A stretch of 54,795 nt of DNA from Eubacterium sp. (lineage in GTDB: Bacteria > Bacillota > Clostridia > Lachnospirales > Lachnospiraceae): contig JAGBBZ010000035.1 of the NCBI GenBank assembly GCA_017938215.1, positions 1 to 54,795 on the forward strand. The letters are read 5' to 3'. The position numbers and the translations under genes are program-made. Shown in pieces: positions 1 to 8,152 of the stretch. The notes beneath the pieces are model-generated. The model ran no database searches, was not told where the DNA came from, and was given only the letters and a program-made list of their open reading frames with translations. Position 1 is the stretch's first letter; each line of letters starts with the position of its first letter.

Positions 1-12
1 AGCGGGTTTTAT

Positions 13-40
13 TTGACATGCATAAAAATCCCTGTATAAT
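13..40 (+). promoter_or_regulatory. near-consensus σA promoter, plus strand
   Basis: TTGACA at 13-18 and TATAAT at 35-40 are separated by 16 bp. The -10 sits inside a 15-bp palindrome (31-45, CCTGTATAATACAGG), which could be an operator. It fires away from the window edge and towards the 3' end of the minus-strand ABC ATPase gene, so it does not serve an annotated gene. Confidence 0.6.
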
Positions 41-45
41 ACAGG

Positions 46-214
46 TAAGGGGCAGAACCTAGAAATTCGGCTCTGCCCCTTGTAACTATAGTGAATCTTA
101 CACTGGTTTTTTTGAGTTTACACAAAACTTGAAACGGTCTCTAAAATACGTCTATCCTTCACAGCCGAAACACACTCTCGTTTTTCTTTGTGAAGGATAG
201 ACGTATTATTTTTC
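46..214 (+). ncRNA. candidate small RNA between promoter and terminator
   Basis: A transcript from the promoter at 13-40 would begin near 46. It would first form a hairpin with 10-bp outer arms (AAGGGGCAGA / TCTGCCCCTT, about 47-82) and end at the strong hairpin 145-207 with a T5 tract. I see no credible ORF with a ribosome binding site in between. No known RNA family is recognised. It could equally be an untranslated remnant of a mobile element, or terminator DNA for genes left of the window. Confidence 0.3.
145..213. terminator. 19-bp perfect inverted repeat, probable bidirectional terminator
   Basis: Arms 145-163 and 189-207 are perfect complements around a 25-nt loop. The plus strand continues ATTTTTC and the minus strand continues TTTTAG, so either direction could terminate. 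The stop codon of the ABC ATPase gene (206-208) lies in the right arm. A weaker outer pairing exists between about 127-135 and 211-219. Confidence 0.6.
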
Positions 215-841
215 AAGTTCAACCACCTTCGTTGCAAAGGACACATCTCGTCTATCATGAGAACTTAAAATGATTGTTGTTCCCAAATCATTAAGATTCT
301 TTAACACTCTCATCACCTTATCTCTTCCCTGTTCATCCAAGGAAGCAGTTGGCTCATCCGCAATAATGATTTTCGATTTTTTTACACACGCTCTGGCAAT
401 CGCCACACGCTGTTGCTCTCCTCTCGACAACAATTTTGTGGTAGCACCCAAAACATCCTTTATCCCTAGACATCCAGAAATTTCACATATTTTATCAGAA
501 GCATTCATTATATTTTTTTGCATCCTTAACGACAACATAATATTCTCATAAGCAGAAATATCTTCGATTAGATTCAAATTCTGTGGAATATATCCAATCT
601 CATACTTTCGTATTCTTGCATTAAGCCTGTCATGTGTACCTTTAACAAGATTTCCGTTATAATAAAATTCACCCGAATCATATGAATCAAGCATTGCCAA
701 TATTTTTAGAAGAGTTGTTTTCCCACTGCCAGACTTCCCCGAAATAAGAACCCTTTCTCCCCTTTCTATCTTGAGATTGAAATCACGAATAATGATTCTA
801 TTTTCACTTACCCTTTTTTCCAAGTTAACAACTTTAATCAT
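206..841 (-). CDS. ABC transporter ATP-binding protein (LolD/MacB type)
   Basis: A 211-residue nucleotide-binding subunit that would power the FtsX-like permease encoded just upstream. It shows a Walker A (SGKSGSGKTT), a Q-loop region (YIPQNLNL), a variant signature motif (LSRGEQQR in place of LSGGQQQR) and a Walker B followed by the D-loop (IIIADEPTASLD), then the switch-loop histidine (SSHDRR). I chose the ATG at 841 because GAAAGGGG lies just before it and ATGA overlaps the permease stop codon, implying translational coupling. A longer reading to 892 would begin inside the permease gene. Substrate is unknown; this family typically exports lipoproteins, peptides or bacteriocins, or acts in antimicrobial peptide defence. 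Confidence 0.9.
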   Translation of the reverse strand: MIKVVNLEKRVSENRIIIRDFNLKIERGERVLISGKSGSGKTTLLKILAMLDSYDSGEFYYNGNLVKGTHDRLNARIRKYEIGYIPQNLNLIEDISAYENIMLSLRMQKNIMNASDKICEISGCLGIKDVLGATTKLLSRGEQQRVAIARACVKKSKIIIADEPTASLDEQGRDKVMRVLKNLNDLGTTIILSSHDRRDVSFATKVVELEK

Positions 842-1905
842 TGTCTTTTCCCCTTTCTTTTCATCGTATTTTGTATCAACGCAAATACGCAAACAATCGA
901 AACAATCACAATCAATAACAAAATGACATACAAATTATTGTTCGCAATATCATTTCCAAACGTTTTCAAAGAATAGATACAAACACCTATATATGAAACC
1001 ATAATGTCTATCAACACTGGAACAATTAGGTAAATCGTCAGTTCATAATCACAATATCCTTGCTCCCTCATAACTCCTAATTCAGTTATATTTTTACAAC
1101 AATAAAGATACAGCAAATAAAACGAAGTAAAAACCGTTGCAAGTATTAAAAAAACAATCATTATCTTATTTTCTCGAGTCGTCTTGTTTTCATATTTGCC
1201 TTCCTGCATTTTCCTGAAATCTTGGTTCTTCTCTACCCCAAAACCTTGTTTCAAAAGTTCTTCATATCCACAGGAATCCACCATAATCGCTCTAGATGAA
1301 ACTTCCATCTGGCACAAATCCAGTAATTGTTTGTTATTCGTAACAAATATGTCCTCAGACAGCGACGTAAATATATCATCATAATTTAAATCCTCGCCAC
1401 TGACGTTTAACAACATAAATCTATATTCTTTTCCTAAATCCCCCACAATTTTACCAATATATTGAGAGCCTATGTAATACGAGTCACCAAGTTCGTACTG
1501 AGAAGAATGATCCCCCCCAATAACAATTTCTTCATTATTCTCTATCCAACGACCTCTCTCTAACGGATATCGAAACGCACGCAAATAATCACTAATATAG
1601 ACATATCGTTTCACAGATTCTTCTCCATGCTCCATATAAGAACATTCATATCCTACATGGTTATCCAAATCAGATGTTTCCATCCGCTGCGGAAAGAAAT
1701 CCAAATTCATCTCATCCTCAAAAGGATCCGATACATATTTCGAATCAGCTGGAACACGTTCAAAAATATTTCTATTATATTGAAAATCGGATAATTCATC
1801 GTTTGTATAGTACAGCAACCCAATCAATAAATTAAAAAAAGCCAGAATTAAAATTAGATTTTGAACGATATTTTTCCGATATCTTTTTACAATAAAATAT
1901 AACAC
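838..1905 (-). CDS. FtsX-like ABC transporter permease
   Basis: A 355-residue membrane protein. One transmembrane helix sits near the N-terminus (about residues 13-33), followed by a roughly 210-residue extracytoplasmic region, then three hydrophobic helices (about 245-345) and a basic tail. That is the MacB/FtsX topology. The start is GTG at 1905, placed by AGGTGAT seven bases upstream. The 3' end overlaps the ATPase start (ATGA). The DNA is clearly more AT-rich than the tRNA-modification genes upstream, suggesting a separately acquired module. No substrate can be named from the sequence. Confidence 0.8.
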   Translation of the reverse strand: MLYFIVKRYRKNIVQNLILILAFFNLLIGLLYYTNDELSDFQYNRNIFERVPADSKYVSDPFEDEMNLDFFPQRMETSDLDNHVGYECSYMEHGEESVKRYVYISDYLRAFRYPLERGRWIENNEEIVIGGDHSSQYELGDSYYIGSQYIGKIVGDLGKEYRFMLLNVSGEDLNYDDIFTSLSEDIFVTNNKQLLDLCQMEVSSRAIMVDSCGYEELLKQGFGVEKNQDFRKMQEGKYENKTTRENKIMIVFLILATVFTSFYLLYLYCCKNITELGVMREQGYCDYELTIYLIVPVLIDIMVSYIGVCIYSLKTFGNDIANNNLYVILLLIVIVSIVCVFALIQNTMKRKGKRQ

Positions 1906-1950
1906 AATACATCACCTATTAATAATGGTAAAAAAAACATAATACAACAC

Positions 1951-2289
1951 TCAGCCACCAGATAAATATGTAGCATCAACTTTGAAAGGCCCTTGCTCAT
2001 ACATTACAGAAATAAGTTTTTTTCTTTGTTTTATATAAAAACAATAGCCCAAAATCACAACACCAACCATAAACAACACAAGACATGTTACACCAATGTT
2101 ATATTTAAAGACAAACTCCATCAAGTAAACGACATCGATTCTCCCGTTTTCCCGAATGTCATTCATTAACTCAAAGCAAGTTATCTTTAGCACGACAAAA
2201 ACAATAGTCATTATGACTAAATGCATAATAACTATTGTTTTATTTGTATTTATACTGAGTTTTTCAAACCTTCCAAACAATACTTTCAC
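1951..2289 (-). CDS. small membrane protein, possibly a degenerate permease
   Basis: A 112-residue protein with two hydrophobic segments (about residues 18-36 and 68-88) on either side of a short loop. Its C-terminus (SVMYEQGPFKVDATYLSGG) resembles the cytoplasmic segment of FtsX-like permeases, compare GVMREQGYCDYELTIYL in the neighbouring permease, but stops where further helices would follow. It may be a truncated second permease, or a short partner subunit. The GTG at 2289 opens the frame. A TTG at 2280 with AGGTG six bases upstream is an equally good start. It lies 11 bp after the TtcA-like gene and 45 bp before the permease. Confidence 0.55.
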   Translation of the reverse strand: MKVLFGRFEKLSINTNKTIVIMHLVIMTIVFVVLKITCFELMNDIRENGRIDVVYLMEFVFKYNIGVTCLVLFMVGVVILGYCFYIKQRKKLISVMYEQGPFKVDATYLSGG

Positions 2290-2300
2290 CTACCCAAAAA

Positions 2301-3158
2301 TCAATGCTCATAATCATCTAAAAAATGGTGTTTGACACCATCCTGCTTGTAAGCAATGACGGTGGCCAGATTAACATTTTCCACACTTCGAAAAATATTC
2401 ATAGCGACAGAAGGATTGATTTCTTCCAATTTTTTTATCAGTTGTTTCATCTCTTCACGCTTGGAACTTTTGTCCTCTTCTTCCTCCTCCGCTACACATT
2501 TCTCTGTAAAACGGCAAGCACATCGAATGAAACGAAGCTCATTGTAATTGGTCCAGTGAATAATATCTTTTTCACGAATGAGATACAGCGGCCGAATCAA
2601 CTCCATCCCCTCGAAATTGGTACTATGGAGTTTTGGCATCATGGTCTGAATCTGAGACCCATACATCATCCCCATCAAAATCGTCTCCACCACATCATCA
2701 AAGTGATGGCCCAATGCAATTTTATTACACCCCAATTCTTTCGCTTTGCTATACAAATATCCGCGACGCATTCTGGCACAAAGATAACACGGGGATGTTT
2801 CTTCCACCACGGCATCAAAAATCGGACTTTCAAATTCGATTATAGGAACCCTCAACATCTCCGCATTATTACGAATCGTCTCAGAATTTATCTCATTATA
2901 TCCCGGATTCATCACAAGAAATACCACCTCAAAGTTTTTCTTCCCATGGCGTTCCAGTTCCTGAAACAATTTTGCCATCAACATGGAATCCTTTCCTCCG
3001 GAAATACATACAGCAATCTTGTCTCCATCTTGAATCAACTCGTATTCATTGATGGCTTTTGTAAACTTTCTCCATATTTCCTTACGATATTTTTTTATTA
3101 TGCTGCGCTCCACATCGCGACATTTCTCTTTCTTCTCTTCTGCCATTGTCTTTCTCAA
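2301..3158 (-). CDS. TtcA-like tRNA 2-thiolation PP-loop ATPase
   Basis: A 285-residue member of the TtcA/TilS-type adenylating family. The PP-loop is ISGGKDSMLMAK (about residues 53-64). A CxxC pair follows (PCYLCARMRRG), with a further RCACR cysteine cluster downstream, as in TtcA proteins that carry an Fe-S cluster and thiolate cytidine 32 of tRNA. The DDV within GHHFDDVVETILM is also characteristic. The exact modified base is inferred from family only. The start is uncertain: TTG at 3158 has AAAGGA well placed, while the ATG at 3146 (MAEEK) has a poorer site. It follows tcdA by 12 bp, so the two tRNA-modification genes are probably co-transcribed. Confidence 0.85.
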   Translation of the reverse strand: MRKTMAEEKKEKCRDVERSIIKKYRKEIWRKFTKAINEYELIQDGDKIAVCISGGKDSMLMAKLFQELERHGKKNFEVVFLVMNPGYNEINSETIRNNAEMLRVPIIEFESPIFDAVVEETSPCYLCARMRRGYLYSKAKELGCNKIALGHHFDDVVETILMGMMYGSQIQTMMPKLHSTNFEGMELIRPLYLIREKDIIHWTNYNELRFIRCACRFTEKCVAEEEEEDKSSKREEMKQLIKKLEEINPSVAMNIFRSVENVNLATVIAYKQDGVKHHFLDDYEH

Positions 3159-3170
3159 TCTCTCTTTCCT

Positions 3171-3887
3171 TTATTCATGGTCTTTTACTAAATCTCGAAT
3201 CACTTCCGAAGCAATAATCAATCCTGCCACCGACGGGACGAATGACGTCGATCCAGGAAACGAACGTCTGGTTCCAGGATCCTCTTCCGTTGCCCCCTTC
3301 GGCACGATTGCCTCTTCCTTCGAGTAAACCACCTTAAGCTTTCGGACACTTCGTTTTTTCAATTCCCGTCGCATCACTTTCGCCAACGGGCACACGGATG
3401 TCTTATAAATATCCGTCACCTCAAACAGCGTCGGATTTAACTTATTTCCCGCTCCCATACTACTTATGATTGAAACCCCTGCATCCTTCGCTTCCATCAC
3501 AAGCTGAATTTTAGCCGTCACCGTATCCACCGCATCCACCACGTAATCATACTGCGAAAAATCAAATTGGTCTGCCGTATCCGGTAAATAAAAGCATCGG
3601 TATGCATTCACCACACAATCTGGATTAATGTCCTGAATTCGTTTTTTCATCACATCCACCTTGAATTCTCCAACTGTAGAATGCAACGCAATAATCTGTC
3701 GATTTAGATTTGTAATGCTTACTGTGTCATTGTCGATTAAATCAATCGCCCCCACACCACTTCGCGCCAAGGCTTCCACCGCGTGGCCACCCACACCTCC
3801 GATTCCAAATACCGCAACTCGCGCATCAGCAAGTCGCTTCATTGCTTCTTTTCCCAACAATAATTCCGTTCTCGAAAAAGGATTCAT
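3171..3887 (-). CDS. tcdA: tRNA threonylcarbamoyladenosine dehydratase
   Basis: A 238-residue E1-like (ThiF/MoeB superfamily) enzyme that uses ATP to cyclise the t6A37 side chain of tRNA to ct6A. The Rossmann ATP-binding motif is VFGIGGVGGHAVEALAR near residues 26-42. The family hallmarks IDNDTVSITNLNRQ and DAVDTVTAK follow. The ATG at 3887 (MNPFSRTE) is chosen because GGAGGGGG lies about 4 bp upstream, so the longer reading to 3905 is not used. The E1 zinc CxxC pairs are absent, as expected for TcdA. It heads a pair with the TtcA-like gene. Confidence 0.92.
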   Translation of the reverse strand: MNPFSRTELLLGKEAMKRLADARVAVFGIGGVGGHAVEALARSGVGAIDLIDNDTVSITNLNRQIIALHSTVGEFKVDVMKKRIQDINPDCVVNAYRCFYLPDTADQFDFSQYDYVVDAVDTVTAKIQLVMEAKDAGVSIISSMGAGNKLNPTLFEVTDIYKTSVCPLAKVMRRELKKRSVRKLKVVYSKEEAIVPKGATEEDPGTRRSFPGSTSFVPSVAGLIIASEVIRDLVKDHE

Positions 3888-3910
3888 ATTCCCCCTCCAT
3901 TTCATAAGAA

Positions 3911-3942
3911 TACGGCGTCACCCAACTCGTGAGTGATGCCGT
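3911..3942 (-). terminator. hairpin after metY, weak terminator
   Basis: ACGGCGTCAC and AGTGATGCCGT form an 11-bp stem (one G-U pair and one mismatch) about 55 bp beyond the metY stop. The minus strand then reads ATTCTTATG, a poor U-tract, so termination may be partial and tcdA could be read through. Confidence 0.4.
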
Positions 3943-3996
3943 TTGCTTTCATAATTAGGTTTATTCTATCACTGTATATGCAATTGCGCAAGAACA

Positions 3997-5304
3997 TTAT
4001 TCCACAGCACGGAATGCTTCTTCCAAATCTTCAATAATATCATCCACATGTTCTGTCCCAACAGAAAGACGAATGGTATTTGGCTTAATTCCTTGTTCCT
4101 TCAATTCCTCTTCACTCAACTGTGAATGCGTGGTAGATGCCGGATGGATGACCAGCGATTTTACGTCTGCTACATTTGCCAACAAGGAGAACAATTCCAA
4201 CTCATCAATGAAAGCCTTTGCCTTCACAGCATCGCCCTTAATCTCAAAAGTGAAGATAGATCCTCCACCATTTGAAAAATACTTCGCATATAATTCTTTT
4301 TGGTTTTCATCCTCTGATACCGACGGATGATTCACTTTTTCCACCAGCGGATGATCGTTTAAATATTTCACCACTTTCAAAGCATTTTCTATGTGACGTT
4401 CCACTCGTAAGGACAGCGTTTCCAAGCCCTGCAAGAACAAAAATGCATGAAATGGTGACAAGGTAGCTCCCGTATCCCGAAGGAGTATTGCACGAATCTT
4501 TGTCACAAAAGCTGCCGCTCCTACCGCTTTTGTAAAGCTGACTCCGTGATAACTAGGGTTTGGCTCCGTCAAAGAAGCAAATTTACCACTCGCTTCCCAA
4601 TCAAATTTTCCGCCATCAATAATCACACCACCAATGGCAGTTCCATGTCCACCAATGAATTTTGTTGCAGAATGGACAACGATGTCAGCACCATACTCAA
4701 TTGGGCGCACCAAATATGGCGTTGCAAAGGTATTGTCGATTACAAGTGGTATTTTATTTTCATGAGCAATTTCAGCTAAGGTTTCGATATCTACCACATC
4801 CGAATTGGGATTCCCCAAGGTTTCAATAAATACTGCTTTTGTATTTTTCTGAATCGCGTCTCTCACCTCGTCATTATCAAACGGATCCACAAATGTAGCT
4901 GTAATTCCGTAATCTGTAAGGGTATGCGCCAACAAATTGTATGTTCCTCCATAGATGTTTTTCGCTGCTACAATATGATCTCCGGCATGTGCCAGATTTT
5001 GAATCGTATAGGAGATAGCCGCTGCTCCCGATGCCACTGCCAATGCCGCCACACCACCTTCCAAGGCAGCAATTCGTTGTTCAAACACATCCTGTGTTGG
5101 ATTGGTCAATCGCCCATAAATATTCCCTGCATCACTAAGATCAAATCGAGCCGCCGCATGCTCGCTATTATGAAATACATATGAGGACGATGCATAGATT
5201 GGAACCGCTCTAGCATCCGTCGTCGGATCTGGTTGCTCTTGTCCTACATGTAACTGTTGTGTCTCAAATTTCAATTTTCTTTCTTTATATGCCTTTTTGC
5301 TCAT
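3997..5304 (-). CDS. metY: O-acetylhomoserine aminocarboxypropyltransferase / sulfhydrylase
   Basis: A 435-residue PLP enzyme of the Cys/Met metabolism (trans-sulfuration) family. It makes homocysteine from O-acetylhomoserine and sulfide in the cytoplasm. Features seen are the N-terminal TQQLHVGQEQPDPTTDARAVP, the substrate loop YGRLTNPTQ, and the PLP lysine in HSATKFIGGHG (about residue 212). The C-terminal STTHSQL and IRLSVGTEHVDDI segments also fit, as does the length. The start is the ATG at 5304, preceded by GGAGGT. It follows a LysR gene on the same strand, separated by a terminator and its own promoter. A second, divergent family member is at 39122-40399. Confidence 0.92.
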   Translation of the reverse strand: MSKKAYKERKLKFETQQLHVGQEQPDPTTDARAVPIYASSSYVFHNSEHAAARFDLSDAGNIYGRLTNPTQDVFEQRIAALEGGVAALAVASGAAAISYTIQNLAHAGDHIVAAKNIYGGTYNLLAHTLTDYGITATFVDPFDNDEVRDAIQKNTKAVFIETLGNPNSDVVDIETLAEIAHENKIPLVIDNTFATPYLVRPIEYGADIVVHSATKFIGGHGTAIGGVIIDGGKFDWEASGKFASLTEPNPSYHGVSFTKAVGAAAFVTKIRAILLRDTGATLSPFHAFLFLQGLETLSLRVERHIENALKVVKYLNDHPLVEKVNHPSVSEDENQKELYAKYFSNGGGSIFTFEIKGDAVKAKAFIDELELFSLLANVADVKSLVIHPASTTHSQLSEEELKEQGIKPNTIRLSVGTEHVDDIIEDLEEAFRAVE

Positions 5305-5368
5305 AACGTACCTCCATTCCAAAAACATGTACTACGTGATTATTTATTCCCGATCGGATTACAAAGAT

Positions 5369-5397
5369 ATGGTATCATTCCTTCTATTCTTTGTCTA
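5369..5397 (-). promoter_or_regulatory. metY promoter
   Basis: TAGACA (5392-5397) and TACCAT (5369-5374) on the minus strand with a 17-bp spacer, just downstream of the lysR terminator. The boxes are weak (5/6 and 4/6), as expected of an activator-dependent promoter. I see no S-box or T-box leader before metY. Confidence 0.5.
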
Positions 5398-5400
5398 ATT

Positions 5401-5446
5401 CATATAAAAAAGAGCCAGCTATAGCTTTTCACTATAACTCGCTCTT
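5401..5446 (-). terminator. lysR rho-independent terminator
   Basis: A 14-bp stem with two mismatches (5411-5424 with 5432-5445) closes a 7-nt loop, and the minus strand then reads TTTTTATATG. It sits 13 bp after the lysR stop codon. Confidence 0.8.
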
Positions 5447-5458
5447 GGTACGTCTACA

Positions 5459-6370
5459 TCAACGCAATCCCTTGTCCTTATATTTCATGATTTCCTCCAA
5501 ATATTTTTCACCCAAAGGGCTAATGGTCACACCCTTTCTGGCAATATATCCGATGGACATAACTTCTTCTGCCTCTAATTTTACTGCACAGTAATCCGTA
5601 CCATTTAATTCCTCGCACAAGATACCCGAACATAGGGTGTATCCATTCAATCCAACCATTAAATTCAGCATCGTAGCTCGGTCATTGGCTTTAATCAACT
5701 GTTTATAATCATAGGTACTTAATACCTCTTCCGCAAAATAGAAAGAATTATAACTCCCTTGGTCAAAGGATAGACATGGATAGCCCGCTAAGTCCTCCAA
5801 CGAAATTCGTTTACGTTTTGCCAGCGGATGCCCCTTCCACATATATACATAAATCCCGCACTTCAACAATTCATGAAATTCTAATTCCGATTGTTGAAAC
5901 AACTTTTCCAGCACTTTTCGGTTAAAATCATTCACATAAAGAATACCGATCTCACTTCGAAACGTCCGTACATCTTCTATTACTTCGTAGGTTTTTGTTT
6001 CATGAATAGCAAATTCATATTCATCCATCCCAAACTGCTTTACCATCTCAACGAAGGCATTCACCGCAAAAGAATAATGTTGCATTGAAACACTAAACTT
6101 TTTCCGTATCTTTTCTTTCTCGATATACCTTGTCTCAATTAGTTCATATTGTTCCACTACCTGTCTTGCATATCCTATAAATTCCTTTCCTTCTGGAGTA
6201 AGCGAAATCCCTCGATTGTTTCTTCGAAACAGTTCAATTCCAATTTCCGACTCTAACTCCTTTATGGTAGCCGAAAGGCTCGGTTGAGATATATATAACT
6301 TTTTAGCAGCCTCATTAATAGACGTGGTATTTGCTGCCATAATAACATATCTTAATTGCGCAATGGTCAC
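5459..6370 (-). CDS. LysR-family transcriptional regulator
   Basis: A 303-residue regulator. The N-terminal winged helix-turn-helix is typical (MTIAQLRYVIMAANTTSINE, then AAKKLYISQPSLSATIKELE). A linker and a periplasmic-binding-like effector domain from about residue 90 follow. The start is GTG at 6370 with GAGGGGAT upstream. Its position directly before metY suggests control of sulfur or methionine genes (compare CysL/CysB/YtlI), which is inference. A palindrome at 6423-6436 upstream could be an autoregulatory site. It has its own terminator, so it and metY are separate transcripts. Confidence 0.85.
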   Translation of the reverse strand: MTIAQLRYVIMAANTTSINEAAKKLYISQPSLSATIKELESEIGIELFRRNNRGISLTPEGKEFIGYARQVVEQYELIETRYIEKEKIRKKFSVSMQHYSFAVNAFVEMVKQFGMDEYEFAIHETKTYEVIEDVRTFRSEIGILYVNDFNRKVLEKLFQQSELEFHELLKCGIYVYMWKGHPLAKRKRISLEDLAGYPCLSFDQGSYNSFYFAEEVLSTYDYKQLIKANDRATMLNLMVGLNGYTLCSGILCEELNGTDYCAVKLEAEEVMSIGYIARKGVTISPLGEKYLEEIMKYKDKGLR

Positions 6371-6407
6371 ATGATCCCCTCTTCCTTTATTCCTTTTTAG
6401 AAAAGAT

Positions 6408-6452
6408 AAAACCGTTGCATTTTAGTAAATTTACTATAAATACAACGGTTTT
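6408..6452. promoter_or_regulatory. long inverted repeat with internal palindrome upstream of lysR
   Basis: AAAACCGTTG (6408-6417) pairs with CAACGGTTTT (6443-6452), and the centre holds the perfect 14-bp palindrome TAGTAAATTTACTA (6423-6436). It could be the rny terminator (it lies 47 bp past the rny stop), a LysR operator, or both. The U-tract on the minus strand is interrupted (TTTTATCTTTTC). Confidence 0.55.
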
Positions 6453-6498
6453 ATTATGACATATAACGTCTTTTATGCCAAATGGAATAATTCCATCA

Positions 6499-8073
6499 CT
6501 ATTTCGCATAATCCACAACTCTGGACTCTCGTATCACATTAACCTTAATCTGACCAGGATACTGTAGCTCAGATTCAATTTGTTTTGAAATGTCTCTAGC
6601 CAACAGCACCATCTCATCATCATTAATATGATCTGGAAGCACCATTACTCGAACTTCTCTACCAGCCTGAATTGCAAAAGATTTGTCAACGCCCTTAAAG
6701 CCGTTTGAAATATCCTCTAATTGTTTCAATCTATTCGTGTATGTTTCCAGGGTTTCTCTACGCGCTCCTGGACGCGCTGCTGAAATCGCATCCGCTGCTT
6801 GAACAATACAAGCAATTAAACTTTCAGGCTCCACATCACCATGATGCGCCTCTACTGCATTAATAACAAGGGCAGACTCCTTGAATTTGCGGCACAGATC
6901 AACACCAAGCTGAATATGGGATCCTTCCATATCGTGGTCCACAGATTTACCGATATCATGAAGCAAACCTGCTCTCTTCGCCATACGCACATCCGCACCA
7001 AGTTCACCCGCCAGCAAACCTGACAAATGAGCAACTTCGATGGAATGTTTTAATGCATTCTGGCCATAGCTTGTACGAAATCTCATCTTTCCTAAAAGTC
7101 GAATCAGCTCGGGATGTATGCCATGGACACCAACTTCCAAGGCTGCTGCTTCTCCTTCTTCACGAATCATTGTTTCAACTTCTTTTTTTGCTTTTTCAAC
7201 CATTTCTTCGATTCTGGCAGGATGAATTCTACCATCAACGATAAGTTTTTCCAAAGCAATTCTGGCTATTTCACGACGAATCGGATCAAAACCAGACAGA
7301 ATAACTGCCTCTGGTGTGTCATCAATGATCAGATCAATTCCTGTAAGATTCTCAAGTGTTCGGATATTTCTACCCTCTCTACCGATAATTCTACCTTTCA
7401 TCTCATCACTTGGCAATGGAACAACAGAAATCGTAGCCTCAGATACGTGATCTGCCGCACACTTTTGTATTGCATTCACGATGTACTCTTTGGCTTTCTT
7501 ATCTGCGTCATCCTTTGCCTGACGCTCCAATTCTTTTACTAAAACTGCAGTTTCATGTTTCACATCTTCTTCCACAGTTCTCAATAAGTAATCTTTCGCC
7601 TGTTCGGAGGTGAGACCGGAAATCTTTTCTAATTCACGCAAATGACTTTCGCGAAGTTCTTCCACTTTTTCCTTTTCCTTTTCGAACTCAGCCATTTTTG
7701 TAGCAAGCTTCGATTCCCTTTTCTCGAGTGCATCCAATTTTTTGTCCAAAGTTTCTTCTTTACCCAGCACACGTTTTTCGTAGCGCTGGATCTCCGCTCT
7801 TCTTTCCTTTGTCTCGCGTTCGAGATCATTTTTGGCTTTCAGATTTTCTTCTTTCGCCTCCAAAAGAGCTTCTCTCTTCTTGGTTTCTGCTGTTTTCAAT
7901 GCATCATCAATAATTTCTCTTGCCTTTTCCTCAGCACTTCCCACTTTTGCTTCACCTACTTTAATTCGATAGGCGATTGCTGCTTTCCAGGTAACAAAAA
8001 CTGAAATAGCGATGAGAACCAGAATTACTGCGATTGCACCAACGATAAAACCAATACTCAAACCTTCGGGCAC
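6499..8073 (-). CDS. rny: ribonuclease Y
   Basis: A 524-residue membrane-anchored endoribonuclease that initiates mRNA decay in Firmicutes. Domain order is clear. An N-terminal transmembrane helix (about residues 5-28) comes first, then a long charged coiled coil (about 40-195) and a KH RNA-binding domain with [15 protein letters not shown]. The HD phosphohydrolase domain follows ([13 protein letters not shown], then [14 protein letters not shown]), and then a conserved C-terminal domain. Length matches the family. The start is GTG at 8073. Its Shine-Dalgarno AGGAGGT is followed by CTCCT, which can fold back on it. It is expressed from its own promoter after recX. Confidence 0.97.
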   Translation of the reverse strand: MPEGLSIGFIVGAIAVILVLIAISVFVTWKAAIAYRIKVGEAKVGSAEEKAREIIDDALKTAETKKREALLEAKEENLKAKNDLERETKERRAEIQRYEKRVLGKEETLDKKLDALEKRESKLATKMAEFEKEKEKVEELRESHLRELEKISGLTSEQAKDYLLRTVEEDVKHETAVLVKELERQAKDDADKKAKEYIVNAIQKCAADHVSEATISVVPLPSDEMKGRIIGREGRNIRTLENLTGIDLIIDDTPEAVILSGFDPIRREIARIALEKLIVDGRIHPARIEEMVEKAKKEVETMIREEGEAAALEVGVHGIHPELIRLLGKMRFRTSYGQNALKHSIEVAHLSGLLAGELGADVRMAKRAGLLHDIGKSVDHDMEGSHIQLGVDLCRKFKESALVINAVEAHHGDVEPESLIACIVQAADAISAARPGARRETLETYTNRLKQLEDISNGFKGVDKSFAIQAGREVRVMVLPDHINDDEMVLLARDISKQIESELQYPGQIKVNVIRESRVVDYAK

Positions 8074-8123
8074 AGGAGCACCTCCTTTATTAAGTTGTCA
8101 TTGCACATAAATACAACATAACA

Positions 8124-8152
8124 ATTTTACACTTTTTTGGCTTAAATGTCAA
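8124..8152 (-). promoter_or_regulatory. rny promoter
   Basis: TTGACA (8147-8152) and TAAAAT (8124-8129) on the minus strand, 17-bp spacer. The -35 box overlaps the last codons of recX. Confidence 0.75.

Noticed and set aside
30-45. E. coli-type LexA box (CTGTATAATACAG)
   Set aside because: Shorter than the E. coli consensus and the wrong type for Firmicutes, which use GAAC-N4-GTTC as seen before recA.
2325-3191. Plus-strand 288-codon open frame opposite the TtcA-like gene
   Set aside because: Pure antisense shadow: rich in F, H, L and I, no ribosome binding site, no family resemblance.
5305-5458. SAM (S-box) or T-box leader before metY
   Set aside because: The only structure here is the lysR terminator; no S-box or T-box signature is seen.
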